From: Hondaea fermentalgiana
Taxonomy: Eukaryota; Sar; Bigyra; Thraustochytrida; Thraustochytriidae
Direction of reading: 5' to 3'
Assembly: GCA_014084085.1 (NCBI GenBank)
Contig: NPFB01000180.1
Coordinates: forward strand, 1 to 64,000
Length of the DNA stretch: 64,000 nucleotides
Shown here: in pieces, positions 19,547 through 28,553 of the stretch
Layout of the letters: the number at the start of each line of letters is the position of its first letter
Position numbering within the stretch: the first letter of the stretch is position 1
The notes under the pieces: model-generated
Databases searched by the model: none
What the model saw: the letters and a program-made list of their open reading frames with translations, nothing else
What the model was told of the DNA's origin: nothing
Made by a program: the position numbers and the translations under genes

Positions 19547-19808
19547 ACGTATACGTCAAGACAATCGACCAGCAAAAGCACGACGTGGACCCTGGTCTAG
19601 GAGCTCGTGTCTCTTGGCGGGCGGGACCCAGGTCTGCTCTGCAAAAACCGCACGAACATGCATGCGAGTGCAAACACGAAATACCGCCGCGGGCAACGCG
19701 AGCGCCGCAGGAGCAGCCGCCCCGGACCCTCGGGAAAGAGCAGCAGAGCAGCAGCACGGCAGCAAACGTCGCAGCAGGAAAGAGGAAAAAAGAACAAACT
19801 TGCCCACG

Positions 19809-21407
19809 ATGGAGAGCAGCCAAAGTCGGCGCCCCGGCTACAGGGACGTCGAGGAGGAACACACCAAGACGCCGTGCAAGAAGGCCCCGGATAGCGGACC
19901 TGTGCCCGCGTGGATCTCGGGATCCGTGTACCGGCAGAGCGGCGGCGCTTTTCTGGACGACGCGCCGACGGCCTTCTTGGATGGCCTCGCGCACATCTCG
20001 GCGTACCACTTTGATAATGGCGCAGTGACGTACTCGAACAAGTTCATGCGCACCGCCATGTACGACACATTCGTCAAGACGGGTCGTCGGACGTGGGGGG
20101 GGACAGCCACGGCGCCCTCGACCGGTCCCAGCATGATTGAGCAGACCTGGCAAAAAATCAAGGCACTCTTCGGATCTTCGAGCGGTCCCGTGTACAGCAG
20201 CTTCAACCCGAATGTCAACACTGTCCTCCTCTCGGACGGCACAGGCGCCGGCGGCTTGCGTCTGGCTGCAAGTACAGAGAACGACGGCACAGCATGCGAA
20301 TTCGATCCGGTCACGCTGGATACCTTGGGCGCCGCCCCGCGATTGGCCAAGACCAAGGATACGGTCATTACCACCGCCGCACACTACTTTGTCGATCCAG
20401 AAACCCACGGCGGTTTTCACGTGAGTCTTGATCTGGACTGGCACATGAGCGGCGTCAAGCCCAAGTTCACCTTTAGCTACGTGCTTTGGCATGGAGCCTC
20501 GCCCCCCTACCGTGAGGTCGGGCGTCATGAGCTCACCACCTTTCGCTGGGGCGAAGCCGACCGTTGCTCTGTCAAGGAGCGAGCCGCGTACATGCACAGT
20601 ATGGCTCAGACCGAAAATTATGTAGTGCTGTTTCTCTCATCCAAGAGAGTATGCTATGAGCAGCTCCTCAAGCGAGACTTTTCGCGTGGCTTTTTTGGCC
20701 TTTTCCAGAGCGTCGAAACCCCTTTGGAATTCATGGTCTTTCGCATCAAAGACAAGCGGAGTCTCGCCCTCGAGTATGTTGATACCATTGCCTGCCCGGC
20801 GCCCGATTGCTACATGGTCTGGCACCTCGCCAACTGCTTTGAGGACGACGAAGGATGCATCGTAATTGACGCGGCTGCAAGTAAAAACGCAAAGCACGAT
20901 GCTTCCGATGCTTTGGTGATGAAGGAGCCACACACGGTCATGAATTTTCGCATCAACCTTGTTGCGCGGACGGCACATGTGCGTGAACTGTGCTCAGGAT
21001 CTCCACAGCAGTACGAGTTCCCGAACATCAACCCGCGCTTTCATATGAAGCCGAACCGCCACATCTTTGCGCTCGAGTTCCCTCTTGTACCGGGTGCTGG
21101 CATTGTGCACATCAAGCGCGATGCCCCCCCGCATGAAGCTCCGCGTCGTCTCGAAGGCTTTAAAAGTACGGAAATCGCAGGTGAACCCGTCTTTGTCCCT
21201 CGGCCTGGGTCTACAGACGAGCTTGACGGCGTTGTGCTCGTCGAGGTACTTGACGTCGAGAAGAATTCCAGCCGATTGCTCATCTGCGTCGCAACCGAGG
21301 AAAACTTTCGCGTCGAGGCGAGCATCGAGGCCCCGATCCCAGGAAATATCGGTCTGCATTCAACCTGGGTCGATCATGCTTCCACGCAACTTGCTGCAAA
21401 ATTTTGA
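19809..21407 (+). CDS. carotenoid cleavage oxygenase (RPE65/BCO family)
   Basis: 532 residues from ATG 19809, which has a strong context (acgATGG). An upstream in-frame ATG at 19662 would add 49 residues with no visible role. The enzyme family uses Fe(II) held by four histidines to cleave carotenoid or retinoid double bonds with O2. All four candidates are visible: His192 (AAHYFVDPE), His263 (YMHSMAQTENYV), His339 (MVWHLANCFED) and His517 (GLHSTWV). The start motif ISGSVYRQSGG and FHMKPNRHIFALE also fit. The length matches animal-type BCO/RPE65 enzymes (about 530). No signal peptide or plastid presequence is evident, so it is probably cytosolic or membrane-peripheral. Substrate and cleavage position cannot be told. 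Confidence 0.92.
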   Translation: MESSQSRRPGYRDVEEEHTKTPCKKAPDSGPVPAWISGSVYRQSGGAFLDDAPTAFLDGLAHISAYHFDNGAVTYSNKFMRTAMYDTFVKTGRRTWGGTATAPSTGPSMIEQTWQKIKALFGSSSGPVYSSFNPNVNTVLLSDGTGAGGLRLAASTENDGTACEFDPVTLDTLGAAPRLAKTKDTVITTAAHYFVDPETHGGFHVSLDLDWHMSGVKPKFTFSYVLWHGASPPYREVGRHELTTFRWGEADRCSVKERAAYMHSMAQTENYVVLFLSSKRVCYEQLLKRDFSRGFFGLFQSVETPLEFMVFRIKDKRSLALEYVDTIACPAPDCYMVWHLANCFEDDEGCIVIDAAASKNAKHDASDALVMKEPHTVMNFRINLVARTAHVRELCSGSPQQYEFPNINPRFHMKPNRHIFALEFPLVPGAGIVHIKRDAPPHEAPRRLEGFKSTEIAGEPVFVPRPGSTDELDGVVLVEVLDVEKNSSRLLICVATEENFRVEASIEAPIPGNIGLHSTWVDHASTQLAAKF

Positions 21408-21622
21408 GACTCTTGCTCTTCTCCGCCACCCTTCTACTACAAGGTATACTCAGCATCAGCGTAGCATGCGGTTTTCCAAAATAAAAGATGAAGCTAAGAG
21501 CGAAAAACATTGGCAAGAATCGGTTTGTCTACCGCTGTTAAGTTCATAGCCTAGGCGAGATTACGCAATGAGTTGAGCTGACCAACTTCTTGAAAAACTG
21601 TGTATCATATTGAGTTGACGTT

Positions 21623-23527
21623 TCAAACAACCTGAGGCGCCGATTTCTTGAGCAGATCCTTGACTTGAGCCTGAAGCTCGACCTGCTGCTGCTGGCGCGC
21701 ATTCTGCATCTTTATGAGCTCGACGCGGCGCAGCAAGTTGCTCCCTTGCTCGAGAGCAAAGGCATTGGTGGGATCGGCTACAGCGGCAGAGTACAGAACC
21801 TTGCCGGCTGCAGGAATGTCCTGCAAAACCATGCAAACGCCATAGGCTGTGAGCATGTTGCTTAGATTGCGGCGTTCTTGGGCAAGGTCATCGGGATGGT
21901 CCTTAATAGCCTCTTCAAGTTCCTTGTTTGCCTTTCCCACAGAAGCATCGAGGATGTCCGTGACAAACGTGCAGTTGCCCAAGTCAGCGGCCACGGACGA
22001 ATACAACGTAATAACATCGGGAGGGGAGTTCATGCCAATCAGAGGGCGCAGCAAAATCTCTGCGGCATGCAGAGAACCAACTTGATTCATCTGCCGCGCA
22101 GCATTGATGCGAGCCGGGGTGCTTCCAGGGTTGTTGGACAGTGAAAGCTCCCATACACGCAATGGCGAGGACCACAGCGTGTTGCGCCAGTACATGGCAG
22201 CAACCCAGGCACAACACCAGACAGCGACTATGCTTCGAAGCACACGGGACGCATACTTGCCCAGGCGCGCATCAAGGAGCGCGAGACGCTCGAAGATCAC
22301 TCCAAAAAGAATACAAACCCCGACGGATGGAAGGTAGAGAAATCGATCAGCCTTGGTATGCTCTGCCGGGAAAAAAATGTTGGAGCTCATGAGAAAAGGG
22401 GGGATCGTGAGGGAACCGAAACCGATGAGCCAAGCGTGGCGGGAACGTGGGCTGAGCTTTAGCGCCCCAATGGAAAGAAGCGTCAAGGCTGCCCAAAAGA
22501 CCCCAATGAACATGCAACGCGGGTCTCCAAGGCTCCGTACAAGCACAATGCTTTCGCCAGACCAGTCTGCAGAATAGCTCTTGTAGTCCGGGTAGACCAA
22601 GTCCTGAAGGTAGAGACAGTAGATCCATGAGGTCGAGAGGGCGAGCGTCATCGGATCATCGCGCGCCGTGCCCACGATGTTGTCTTCCGGAGACACTGGA
22701 GCCCCCACAAGATCGAGTCCGAGGTAGCTCGTGCGCAGGTAAAATACCACACTCGTCCAGACGGCGATGAATGATAGGTTTCGCATGGTCTGCGGCATAC
22801 GTGCGCCCAGAACGTGGCGCGGTTTGAATGTGAGCGCAAGCTCATAGATTGTCAAGGCGAGACTCAACATGATCCCCGATTCTTTGGAAAAAATCGATAG
22901 GGCCATCATGGTGCCTGCGCCCAGGTGACCGATGACGGCCTTTAAGAGGCTTGCCTCTGCCGTCCAGCGCGCGTACCAAAGCATGCCGCAGAGATAGAAA
23001 AACGACATGAGAAGCTCGTCGCGTCCCGCTGCGTTCGCTACGGCTTCGACGTGAATGGGATGGAGTGCAAACATGATGGTGGCCGCAAAGGTCGCGTGGA
23101 AGCGATCGTGGCCGAAGACGAGCGCACCGAGCGCGAGACCAACGAGGAACGTGATGGAGGTGTGCAGCACGAGGTTTGTCAAATGGTACAGGTAGGTGTC
23201 CATCTCGTCGCTAAAGATTGCGTTCGCCCGGAAAGAGAGCGTCGTGAGCGGGCGAAACTCTTGGCGACTGTGCGGAGCACCGAGCGGGTCGCCGCGTGCG
23301 TCGCGCGTAAGGATCGAGGTTTTCCAGTCGAGGCCGCCCTGCACCACCTGGTTGTTGAGAATGTACGCTGCGTCGCGCACAGCAAAGTCACCGTGCAGGA
23401 CGCCGTAGTCATCCATGGCGCAATACGCAATCAGCGCGGCGAGCGCTGCCGCTGTGAACGTCCAGCGCGGGCCGTCGCCATCGTCCTTGTCCAGTGGCCT
23501 ACCACGCGCCTGCATCGGGCTCGTCAT
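21623..23527 (-). CDS. TMTC-like ER membrane O-mannosyltransferase
   Basis: 634 residues from ATG 23527. It resembles the TMTC family (GT-C fold; in animals TMTC1-4 put O-mannose on cadherins in the ER). Supporting motifs are RQEFRPLTTLSFRANA, YHLTNLVLHT, ALHPIHVEAVANAAGRDELL and a run of about nine hydrophobic helices, followed by a short helical, TPR-like C-terminal part (about 470-630). The usual luminal Asp-Asp pair near the first loop reads Arg-Asp here (GDFAVRDAAYILNN). The family normally has many more TPRs, so this version is short at the C-terminus. It is divergent from IFT122. Mannosyl transfer is family knowledge, not shown here. Confidence 0.88.
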   Translation of the reverse strand: MTSPMQARGRPLDKDDGDGPRWTFTAAALAALIAYCAMDDYGVLHGDFAVRDAAYILNNQVVQGGLDWKTSILTRDARGDPLGAPHSRQEFRPLTTLSFRANAIFSDEMDTYLYHLTNLVLHTSITFLVGLALGALVFGHDRFHATFAATIMFALHPIHVEAVANAAGRDELLMSFFYLCGMLWYARWTAEASLLKAVIGHLGAGTMMALSIFSKESGIMLSLALTIYELALTFKPRHVLGARMPQTMRNLSFIAVWTSVVFYLRTSYLGLDLVGAPVSPEDNIVGTARDDPMTLALSTSWIYCLYLQDLVYPDYKSYSADWSGESIVLVRSLGDPRCMFIGVFWAALTLLSIGALKLSPRSRHAWLIGFGSLTIPPFLMSSNIFFPAEHTKADRFLYLPSVGVCILFGVIFERLALLDARLGKYASRVLRSIVAVWCCAWVAAMYWRNTLWSSPLRVWELSLSNNPGSTPARINAARQMNQVGSLHAAEILLRPLIGMNSPPDVITLYSSVAADLGNCTFVTDILDASVGKANKELEEAIKDHPDDLAQERRNLSNMLTAYGVCMVLQDIPAAGKVLYSAAVADPTNAFALEQGSNLLRRVELIKMQNARQQQQVELQAQVKDLLKKSAPQVV

Positions 23528-24472
23528 TGTCCGTCTGTCAAAGCGAAGGCGTGTCGCGCCTGTTTCATTAAAGTCTGGCTGCTTTTGCTTGCTTGCTTGC
23601 ACCTATCTGCAACTTGAAGTGTCCAGCGTGGCTCAGCATGTGCATGGAACAACTTCTCTTTCTTTTTCTTTTTTCTTTTCTTTTTTTTCGTTTTTCTTTC
23701 TTTCAATTTTTTTTTTTGCATCGCAATTTTTAATGTGTGTCGGATCAAGACGAGCTCCTGAAGAGAAGAAGCCCCAGATCACTAGGGTGCATAAAGAGTT
23801 TCCCGAATTTGGCACAAGAATATCAGACTTTTAGCAAATTCGAAGAGAAATTCTTGACCTCGAGACGAACCGAGTGCCAAAAGGAAGAATGGGAGATTGA
23901 TTGCATGCAAGAAATGGTATTTGCCCAAGTGATTGATTGTGCAGTCGATGATGCTGACTCGAATCTGTTCCCTATGGTATTTGCCCGAGTCATCGATTGT
24001 GAAGTCGATGTTGCTGACTCGAATCTGCTCCTTGTGCTCTTCCGAATGGGAATGCTGGCTTGTCTATCGATCGTACATCATAAGTATTCCCACCCCGCTT
24101 TTATACTTCCATTTTTGTTCTTTGCCAAGGTTTCTGGTGCGGACTCCTTTCTACCTCTTCCACTGGTAAGTGTTTTCTCTCGATGCTGCCGACCTACCGC
24201 TCGTGTCGCTTATTCTGCGTCAATGGAAATGGGATACCATTGTTACTATTACACAGTAGCCCGGCCCCCAAGAGAGGACCGTTGGGCCTCTTTGATAGAC
24301 CACTAAAAATGCAAGACATCGAGGCGCTCTCGTGAAGAGCACAAACAACCTCTCGTCCGTCAGACGAGCAAGCGACTGTCCGCTGGGACGAGTCTCGGGG
24401 CAGAAAAGAGTGGAAGCGAGAGTTCGCGCGAGCGAGCAAGCGAGCGCTCTGCCGGGACGGGCCACGCGCAAG
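23528..24472. other. divergent spacer of the TMTC-like and IFT122 genes
   Basis: 945 bases carrying a long pyrimidine-rich tract (about 23657-23720, nearly all T and C on the + strand) and a 60-base tandem duplication. No supported gene is seen. An open frame at 23737-24306 begins with GTG and lacks any motif. Confidence 0.6.
23914..24033. repeat. 60-base tandem duplication
   Basis: Two adjacent 60-base copies, beginning at 23914 and 23974, each starting ATGGTATTTGCCC. They differ at several positions, so the duplication is not very recent. Confidence 0.9.
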
Positions 24473-27400
24473 ATGCGGGCCACTTGCACGTGGAGCGACA
24501 GCGTGCCCGAGCGCGACAACCAAAAGAGCACCGTGTGGGACCTCGCCTTTAGCCCTGACGGAAACAGGCTCGTGGCTGCCGCCGGGAGCCGCGTGCTCGT
24601 GTACGAGTCCGCAACGGGTGACCTGGCGCACTCGCTCAAGTCGCACAAGGACACCGTGTACACCGTGGACTATTCTGCAGACGGAGAGCTCTTTGCCTCG
24701 GGTGGTGCCGACAATACAGTCATCATTTGGACCAAGAATGCCGAAGGTGTCCTCAAGTTCTCGCACACGGACAGCATTCAGAAAGTCAAATTCAATCCGG
24801 TGACCAAGCAGCTCGCAAGCTGCACGGCCAACGACTTTGGACTCTGCGTGCCAGAAGAGAAATCTGTTACGCGGACGCGTGTGGGCGCGCGCATTCTCTG
24901 TTGCGACTGGACCCACGATGGTCAGCATCTCGCACTCGGCCTGTACAGCGGCCAGGTGAGCATCCGCGACCAAACGGGACAGGAAAAGGTCTGCATCGAA
25001 CGCAACGCTCCCGTCTGGACGCTCGCGTGGCACCCTGCACGCAGCGACCAGGTACCCGTTCTCGCGGTGGGATGCTGGGATTCAACGCTTTCCTTCTACC
25101 AGGTGAGCGGCATTCAGCTCGGTAAAGATCGCAAGCTGGATTTTGACCCCTGCACCGTCTCATACTTTGACAATGGAAACTACTTGCTCGTAGGAGGATC
25201 TGATCGTCGTGTCACGCTGTACTCGCGCGACGGCATCCGTCTTACGGAAATCGCCGAGACAGACGACTGGTGCTGGGTCAGCAAAGGCCAGCCTGGGACG
25301 GCTGCAGTGGCTGCCGGCAGCAACAGCGGCGCCATCAGCCTGTTCAAGCTGAGCTTTGCCCCCGTAAATGGACTCTACCAGGATCGCTTTGCGTACACGG
25401 AAAACATGACGGATGTGGTTGTTCAGCATCTTAGCTCTGAGCAAAAGGTGCGCATCAAGTCGCGCGACTACGTGAAAAAGGTGGCGCTGTACAGAAACCG
25501 TCTGGCCATTCAGCAGCCGGACAAGATTGTCATTTACGAGCTTTCCAACGAAAGCGATCCGTTTGACTTGCGTTACCGTGTTCGCGACAAGATTTACCAA
25601 AAGCTCGAGTGCAACCTCTTGGTCGTGACTTCGCTGCATGTCATTCTGTGCCACGACAAAAAGTTGCAAATGTTTGATTTCAGTGGACGCAAGGAGAAGG
25701 AGTGGAGTATGGAGAGCATGATCCGCTACATGAAGGTGGTCGGGGGCCCTGCGGGCAAGGAGGGTCTGCTCGTAGGTCTCAAGAACGGCGTGGTGTTGCG
25801 TCTCTTTGTCGACAACCCATTTCCCATTCAGCTCATCAAGCACAGGGAGACGATCCGCTGCCTAGACCTGAGCCAGTCGCGGACAAAGCTTGCCGTCGTG
25901 GACAGCAAAGGGGACTGTGTCGTGTACGATCTCGAATCGCAGGAAGAGGTCTTTGCCGACAAAAATGCTTGGAGCGTGGCCTGGAACAGCGAGTTTGAAG
26001 ACATGCTGTGCTACTCGGGCGACGGCACGCTGAGCATCAAGACTGGCGCTTTCCCTGTGCACCGTCAGGCAATGGAAGGCATTGTGGTGGGCTTTAAGGG
26101 CTCCAAGATCTTTTCGCTCCAGGCAGAGGAAATGGAGACGGTAGATGTCCCGCAGTCTGCCTCTTTGTACCGCTACCTCGACGCCAAGGACTACACGATG
26201 GCCTACAAGGTGGCATGCCTTGGCGTGACGGAATCGGACTGGCGTTTTCTCGGTCTCACAGCTTTGCAAGGCCTTGAACTTGAAATCGCACGCAAGGCCT
26301 TTATCCGTGTTCGCGACCTCAAGTACATTGAGCTAATCAACTCGATCGAACAGGAGCGACGGCAGCGTAACCGCGCATGTGACGCGGAGGGCCAGGATGA
26401 GAACGAGAAGCGGGCACGGCAAAAGCAGCAAGGCTTGCATCTAGCCATGGTCATGGCATACCAGGGTCGATTCCAGGAGGCGGCAAAGCTGTACACCAAG
26501 TTTGGTCATGCCGATCGCGCCGTTGACATGTTTTCTGATTTGAGACAATGGGAGGAAGCCAAAACCTTTGCAGCAGGGTCCGCCAGTGTTGATGTGCAAG
26601 AACTTATTCAACGCCAGGGCGAATGGGCCCAAGAGACGGGCGACGTCAAGCTCGCTGCGGAAATGTACTGCGCTGCTGGCCAGTACGACAAAGCGGTGCG
26701 TCTGGTCGGCGAGGCAGGCATGCTCGACGAGCTCATCGAAGTGGCTCGCGTCATGGACGCTAAGGAGCTTGTTGCGCTGCGCAAATGCGCCGACTACTTT
26801 CGTCACTTTGGCCATCACCAGTATGCCAAAGAGGTGTACTTGAAGATGAATGATGTGCAGAGCCTCATGAAGTTGCACGTGACACTTAACAAGTGGGAAG
26901 ACGCTTTTCTGTTGTCTGCGCAGCACGGTAACAAGTATGCGGAAGATGTCTATCTTCCGTACGCCCAGTGGCTTGCTGAGCACGACCGCTTCGACGAGGC
27001 GCAAGTGGCCTTTAAAAAGGCCGACCGCCCCGAAAAGTCCATGCTCATGCTCAAGGAGCTTTCGCAATCGGCCATTACCGAGCAGCGCTACGAAGATGCT
27101 GCGTACTACTTGTGGCTTCTTTCGGGGGAGCAGCTTTCGCTCGCTGGAGCCGCGGAAGAGTTTGCAGGCAGAAACGAGGATGATGGGGAAGAGAAACGCC
27201 CTGGATCGGGCAAGGGTAAGATCGCCCCGAAAGGACCTGGCGCAAAGCATCTGCAGGCTTCGGCGCACTTTCAGTCGTTGGCGCAACAGTACTTTGCGTA
27301 CGGGATCATTTCACGCTACACTGATGAGCCTTTTTCGTCTTTGGAGCCGGAGACGGTCTTCAACGCGGGGCGCTTCCTTATGAACGTGATGGGCCCGCAG

Positions 27401-28192
27401 GCACCATATGGGATTTCGCGCGCTGCCATTCTTTGGGCTGTTGGCAAGGAGGGCGAGACATTTGGCGCATACAAGCTCGCTCGCCACGCCTTTGATAAGC
27501 TAGGTCACCTTCGCGTGCCAGAGTCTTGGTTGCCACAAATTGACCTGGAGACGATGCTCATTCAATCGAAGCCGTATTCGGATCGCGAGGAACAGCACTT
27601 CATTTGCTATCGGTGCTCAACGACGAATCCGCTGGTGCACGCCAGTGCAGGGCCGGCCGACTGTTGCGTCCAATGCGCGCATCCTTTTATTCGTTCACTC
27701 AAGTCGTTCGACCTGCTGCCACTTGTGGAATTTGCTCCAGAGGCTGGTATGAGCGACGAGGAAGCCTTTGCTCTGCTTCGCTCCGAGCCGGTAGGCGCTC
27801 AATCTGGTTCCGGTCCCGAAACTAGTGAGGAGGAAAAACGTGTCGACCGCATCAGCTTTGAGGAAACGACGGCACCGCAACAGGGCGGGACCGACTCGAG
27901 TGCATTTTCTGCCTTTCTTTTCGATTGCGACTTTAGCCAGCAAGAGAGCGCACACTATCGCGCTGTCGAGGTGCCTGCTCAGGTGCTTAAGCAGACGCCT
28001 CTGAATGAGATTTTTGTGATTCGCTGGCCTGCAGGTCGGCGTTGGCAGTTCTTTAAGAACATTATGCCGGATGTGGTGCCTATTCTCAAGTGCCCGCAAT
28101 GCCACTCCTTTTTCCATGAGGAAGACCTCGAGACCGTTTGCCTTTCAAACGGAAACAAATGCCCGCTCTGCAAGTTCCAGCTCACAATTTAA
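24473..28192 (+). CDS. IFT122: IFT122, intraflagellar transport complex A subunit
   Basis: 1239 residues from ATG 24473, very close to the usual length of about 1240. The N-terminal half is two WD40 propellers, with motifs such as VWDLAFSPDGNRLVAAAG, GGADNTVIIWTKN and GGSDRRVTLYSRDG. A TPR-like alpha solenoid follows, for example LAMVMAYQGRFQEAAKLYTK and DKAVRLVGEAGMLDELIEVA. Two Cys pairs near the end (CYRCSTTNPL with CVQCAHPF, and CPQCHSFFHE with CPLCKF) look like zinc sites known in this family. IFT-A carries retrograde cargo and GPCRs in cilia, so the organism should make a flagellum. One exon. It is divergent from the TMTC-like gene. Confidence 0.96.
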   Translation: MRATCTWSDSVPERDNQKSTVWDLAFSPDGNRLVAAAGSRVLVYESATGDLAHSLKSHKDTVYTVDYSADGELFASGGADNTVIIWTKNAEGVLKFSHTDSIQKVKFNPVTKQLASCTANDFGLCVPEEKSVTRTRVGARILCCDWTHDGQHLALGLYSGQVSIRDQTGQEKVCIERNAPVWTLAWHPARSDQVPVLAVGCWDSTLSFYQVSGIQLGKDRKLDFDPCTVSYFDNGNYLLVGGSDRRVTLYSRDGIRLTEIAETDDWCWVSKGQPGTAAVAAGSNSGAISLFKLSFAPVNGLYQDRFAYTENMTDVVVQHLSSEQKVRIKSRDYVKKVALYRNRLAIQQPDKIVIYELSNESDPFDLRYRVRDKIYQKLECNLLVVTSLHVILCHDKKLQMFDFSGRKEKEWSMESMIRYMKVVGGPAGKEGLLVGLKNGVVLRLFVDNPFPIQLIKHRETIRCLDLSQSRTKLAVVDSKGDCVVYDLESQEEVFADKNAWSVAWNSEFEDMLCYSGDGTLSIKTGAFPVHRQAMEGIVVGFKGSKIFSLQAEEMETVDVPQSASLYRYLDAKDYTMAYKVACLGVTESDWRFLGLTALQGLELEIARKAFIRVRDLKYIELINSIEQERRQRNRACDAEGQDENEKRARQKQQGLHLAMVMAYQGRFQEAAKLYTKFGHADRAVDMFSDLRQWEEAKTFAAGSASVDVQELIQRQGEWAQETGDVKLAAEMYCAAGQYDKAVRLVGEAGMLDELIEVARVMDAKELVALRKCADYFRHFGHHQYAKEVYLKMNDVQSLMKLHVTLNKWEDAFLLSAQHGNKYAEDVYLPYAQWLAEHDRFDEAQVAFKKADRPEKSMLMLKELSQSAITEQRYEDAAYYLWLLSGEQLSLAGAAEEFAGRNEDDGEEKRPGSGKGKIAPKGPGAKHLQASAHFQSLAQQYFAYGIISRYTDEPFSSLEPETVFNAGRFLMNVMGPQAPYGISRAAILWAVGKEGETFGAYKLARHAFDKLGHLRVPESWLPQIDLETMLIQSKPYSDREEQHFICYRCSTTNPLVHASAGPADCCVQCAHPFIRSLKSFDLLPLVEFAPEAGMSDEEAFALLRSEPVGAQSGSGPETSEEEKRVDRISFEETTAPQQGGTDSSAFSAFLFDCDFSQQESAHYRAVEVPAQVLKQTPLNEIFVIRWPAGRRWQFFKNIMPDVVPILKCPQCHSFFHEEDLETVCLSNGNKCPLCKFQLTI

Positions 28193-28553
28193 ACCGAATA
28201 ACTTACTTTGGCACATGATTACGAGATTCTTTTGAATCTTTGCTCTCGCTTGTCAGAATCTCATGATGTCTCAATGTAAGCGAAGTTGTATGCTTTATGA
28301 TTTGGACCCAGTGCCCAAATGTATCTTGCAAATGTATCTTGATGTCACAGTAAGACACTGCATTTGTAATATTCACAGCGAAACTGAATCGTCTCACACG
28401 TGTTTCGTTTCGCAGATGGTGAGCGATAAGCAAGAGATACAAAACAATGAAGGCAGCAAATCACATCAACAATCACAGGAGACAGGTTTTTGTTTTTACG
28501 TAAATTATGCCAGGTTTTCTTTTTCTTTTCTTTTTTTTGAAGGGGGGGTGTTC
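28193..28553. other. convergent 3' spacer between IFT122 and the formate-THF ligase
   Basis: 361 bases of lower GC content between two stop codons. It contains a T-rich run near 28515-28540 followed by seven G. It is probably the two 3' untranslated regions. Confidence 0.55.

Larger units (their letters stand above)
18523..19808. other. divergent spacer between the PPR and carotenoid oxygenase genes
   Basis: Holds the 5' sides of two opposed genes. It contains a CTG/GTG-rich run, a GCATG pentamer array and a 14-base tandem repeat, listed separately. No supported coding frame is seen; long frames here are repeat translations or cross the N run. Confidence 0.55.

Noticed and set aside
23737..24306. 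A 189-codon frame in the TMTC/IFT122 spacer that translates the 60-base repeat
   Set aside because: It starts with GTG, has no motif, and the repeat copies differ mostly at amino-acid-changing positions.
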